A stretch of 64,000 nt of DNA from Burkholderia territorii (GTDB taxonomy: Bacteria > Pseudomonadota > Gammaproteobacteria > Burkholderiales > Burkholderiaceae), in the NCBI RefSeq assembly GCF_902833055.1, contig NZ_CADFEJ010000010.1, positions 62,001-126,000 of the forward strand, read 5' to 3'. Numbering within the stretch: the stretch's first letter is position 1; each line of letters starts with the position of its first letter. Below the pieces are notes generated by a model. The model had not been told where the DNA came from, did not search any database, and worked only from the letters and a program-made list of their open reading frames with translations. Of the stretch, positions 62,469 through 64,000 are shown one piece after another. The position numbers and the translations under genes are program-made.

Positions 62469-64000
62469 TCAGTAGTAGCCGCGCGGACGCAGCGGCTCCA
62501 CGCCGCCGACGTTGCTCATGTAGGTCTTCCACTGGTCGACCAGCGTGCCGATCACCGACGGATTCTGCGCGGACACGTCGGTCGTCTCGCCGCGGTCCGC
62601 CGCGAGGTCGTACAGCTGCCAGTGGCCATCGAGCGGGCCGAGCGGCGGCTCGGTCCACAACGCCTTCCAGCGGCCGTCGGCGCTGCGCAGGTACGCGCGG
62701 CCATACGCTTCGTCGCCGAACGGCGTCGTATGCACTTCGCCCGTCGCCGCCCCGGTGAGCACCGGCAGCAGCGACTGGCCCGTCACCGGATACACGTAGC
62801 GGTTGTTGTAGACGACCTTGCCCTTGTTCTGGTCGACGCCCGTCAACGTGTTCACGAGCGGCGGCGCCGGCTGCGACGGCGGCGTGACGCCCGCGACCGC
62901 GAGGAACGTCGCCGTGTTGTCGGTCACGTGCGTGAACGCACGCAGCGTCGGCAACTGCCGCGTCTGCCCCGGCAGGCGCACGATCGTCGGTGTCGACACG
63001 CCGCCTTCGGCCGAATAGCCTTTGGTGAGCCGGAACGGCGTCGCGCTCACTTCTGCCCAACGCAGCCCGTATTGCAGCCGTTGCGCGTTCTGCTTGCCGT
63101 TGTCGGTGCCGAGCGTCGAATAGATCGGCTCCTGCCCATTCGCGGTGTCGGTCGCCGTCGGGTCCGCGCCGGAGTCGATCGGCCAGCCTTCGGCGCCGTT
63201 GTCCGACTGGAACATGATGAACGTGTTGTCGTATTCGCCGATGTCCTTCAGGTGCTGGATCAGGAGGCCGATGTTGTAGTCGAGGTTCTCGACCATCCCC
63301 GCATAGATCTCCATGTAGCGCGCCTGCGCGCGGCGCTCGGCCGCGCTCAGGCTCGCCCACGACTTGTCGACCTTGCCGGTGCCGTAGTCGCTGTAGCCGT
63401 CGGCGGCCGAGTGCACGGCACTGATGTACTTCGCGTTCGCGGTGCCGTTGTTCGCGGTGGCCGGCGATGCCGACGTCGTTTCCGGCAAGCCGTCGAACGG
63501 CTTGAAGTCGGCGGGGATCAGGCCGAGCGCCTTCTGTCGCGCGATCCGCGCGTTGCGGATCGCGTCGTAGCCGGCGTCGTACACGCCCGCATATTTGTGC
63601 AGCCACGGGTCCGGCACCTGCAGCGGCCAGTGCGGCGACGTGTACGCCGCATACGCGAAGAACGGCTTGCCGTCCTGCTTGTTCGAATCGATGTACGAGA
63701 TCAGCTTCTGCGTATAGAAGTCGGTCGAATAGAACACGGCCGGACTGCCCCCCGCGCCGCCCGGCTGCCCCGGCTGGCCAGGCTGCACGTAGCGGCCGTC
63801 TTCCGTGTAGTTCGACGAGCCGGCCGGCTCATGCGCAAAATGGTTCGTCGCCGCGCCGGCGAGCAGCACGTAGCTGCGCTCGAAGCCCCACTGGTCCGGC
63901 GTCTGGCCGCTGCCCGTCGCACTGCCGACGATCCCCGAGCCGATATGCCACTTGCCCGCGATGTAAGTGTGATAGCCGGCGTCCTTCAACAGTTGTGCGA
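62469..64000 (-). CDS. Arylsulfatase-type sulfatase (N-terminus beyond the window)
   Basis: The frame is open to base 64000, so the N-terminus, including the expected CxPxR formylglycine site, is outside. The visible part begins AQLLKDAGYHTYIAGKWHIG, a strong sulfatase signature, and continues with PFFAYAAYTSPHWPLQVP, FIMFQSDNGAEGWPI (metal-binding Asp-Asn) and TKGYSAEGGVSTPTIVRLPG (Lys and Glu). It hydrolyses a sulphate ester. With the FGE gene 10 bp downstream and an NlpA-type binding protein after that, the operon looks like a sulphur-scavenging unit. Confidence 0.9.
   Translation of the reverse strand, partial: AQLLKDAGYHTYIAGKWHIGSGIVGSATGSGQTPDQWGFERSYVLLAGAATNHFAHEPAGSSNYTEDGRYVQPGQPGQPGGAGGSPAVFYSTDFYTQKLISYIDSNKQDGKPFFAYAAYTSPHWPLQVPDPWLHKYAGVYDAGYDAIRNARIARQKALGLIPADFKPFDGLPETTSASPATANNGTANAKYISAVHSAADGYSDYGTGKVDKSWASLSAAERRAQARYMEIYAGMVENLDYNIGLLIQHLKDIGEYDNTFIMFQSDNGAEGWPIDSGADPTATDTANGQEPIYSTLGTDNGKQNAQRLQYGLRWAEVSATPFRLTKGYSAEGGVSTPTIVRLPGQTRQLPTLRAFTHVTDNTATFLAVAGVTPPSQPAPPLVNTLTGVDQNKGKVVYNNRYVYPVTGQSLLPVLTGAATGEVHTTPFGDEAYGRAYLRSADGRWKALWTEPPLGPLDGHWQLYDLAADRGETTDVSAQNPSVIGTLVDQWKTYMSNVGGVEPLRPRGYY

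Overview
The window looks like a piece of a Burkholderia genome, most likely the Burkholderia cepacia complex and probably a secondary chromosome. The reasons are very high GC with G/C third positions in every gene, long spurious antisense frames, many LysR/MFS/two-component genes, and a divergent-type rpfF/rpfR pair (BDSF synthase and its PAS-GGDEF-EAL receptor) at 49.4-52.3 kb, which is characteristic of that group. No rRNA, tRNA, CRISPR array, insertion sequence or phage gene was recognised.

Region 1 (1-14.8 kb) is an auxin (indole-3-acetate) degradation locus of the iac type. The core operon is iacA-iacB-iacI-iacH-iacE (9.08-13.19 kb), with iacG at 14.25 kb and the Rieske pair iacCD followed by a fused tautomerase at 5.1-7.3 kb. 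A soluble double-PAS kinase (7.4-8.9 kb) and a FixJ-type regulator (13.3-13.9 kb) bracket the core operon. On the other side lies a minus-strand operon with a second IacA-like monooxygenase, a second flavin reductase, an MHS-type transporter, an EthD-like protein and a LysR regulator (cut by the window edge). No ferredoxin reductase (iacF) is present here.

Region 2 (14.85-18.3 kb) is the most novel stretch. A 40-residue acidic peptide gene (16603-16725) with an excellent Shine-Dalgarno and a -35/-10 promoter is followed by a hairpin with a UACG tetraloop and then an M29-type metallopeptidase homologue. A divergent MFS exporter and a convergent GNAT acetyltransferase flank the pair and share a 14-bp element upstream of their starts. 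I read this as a candidate ribosomally made, modified peptide (RiPP-like) cluster; it is an inference.

Region 3 (18.7-30.2 kb) holds a HigB/HigA-like toxin-antitoxin pair, a DedA-pseudoPAP2-LssY membrane fusion, a NarL/MASE4-kinase two-component system, a second toxin-antitoxin pair whose ParE-like toxin is frameshifted, and a TctD/TctE-like two-component system divergent from an orphan Tat-exported binding protein and an ACS-family MFS carrier.

Region 4 (30.4-46.9 kb): an Lrp-type regulator divergent from an ornithine cyclodeaminase and a CtlX-like citrulline hydrolase (citrulline to ornithine to proline); a three-gene operon of DUF2760 and two unusual Hsp70 proteins; HAD, GST and YciI genes; a MarR regulator; a TetR regulator divergent from a saccharopine-dehydrogenase-like/PEP-mutase-like pair with a clear promoter-operator; and an MFS efflux/AraC pair.

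Region 5 (46.9-64 kb): a secreted transglutaminase-like protein, rpfF/rpfR, an operon for 5-oxoproline/hydantoin-type substrates (DUF1445, MFS, fused ATP-dependent oxoprolinase) with a divergent LysR, a monooxygenase-like small protein, and a sulfatase / formylglycine-generating enzyme / NlpA-type binding protein operon that runs off the right edge.
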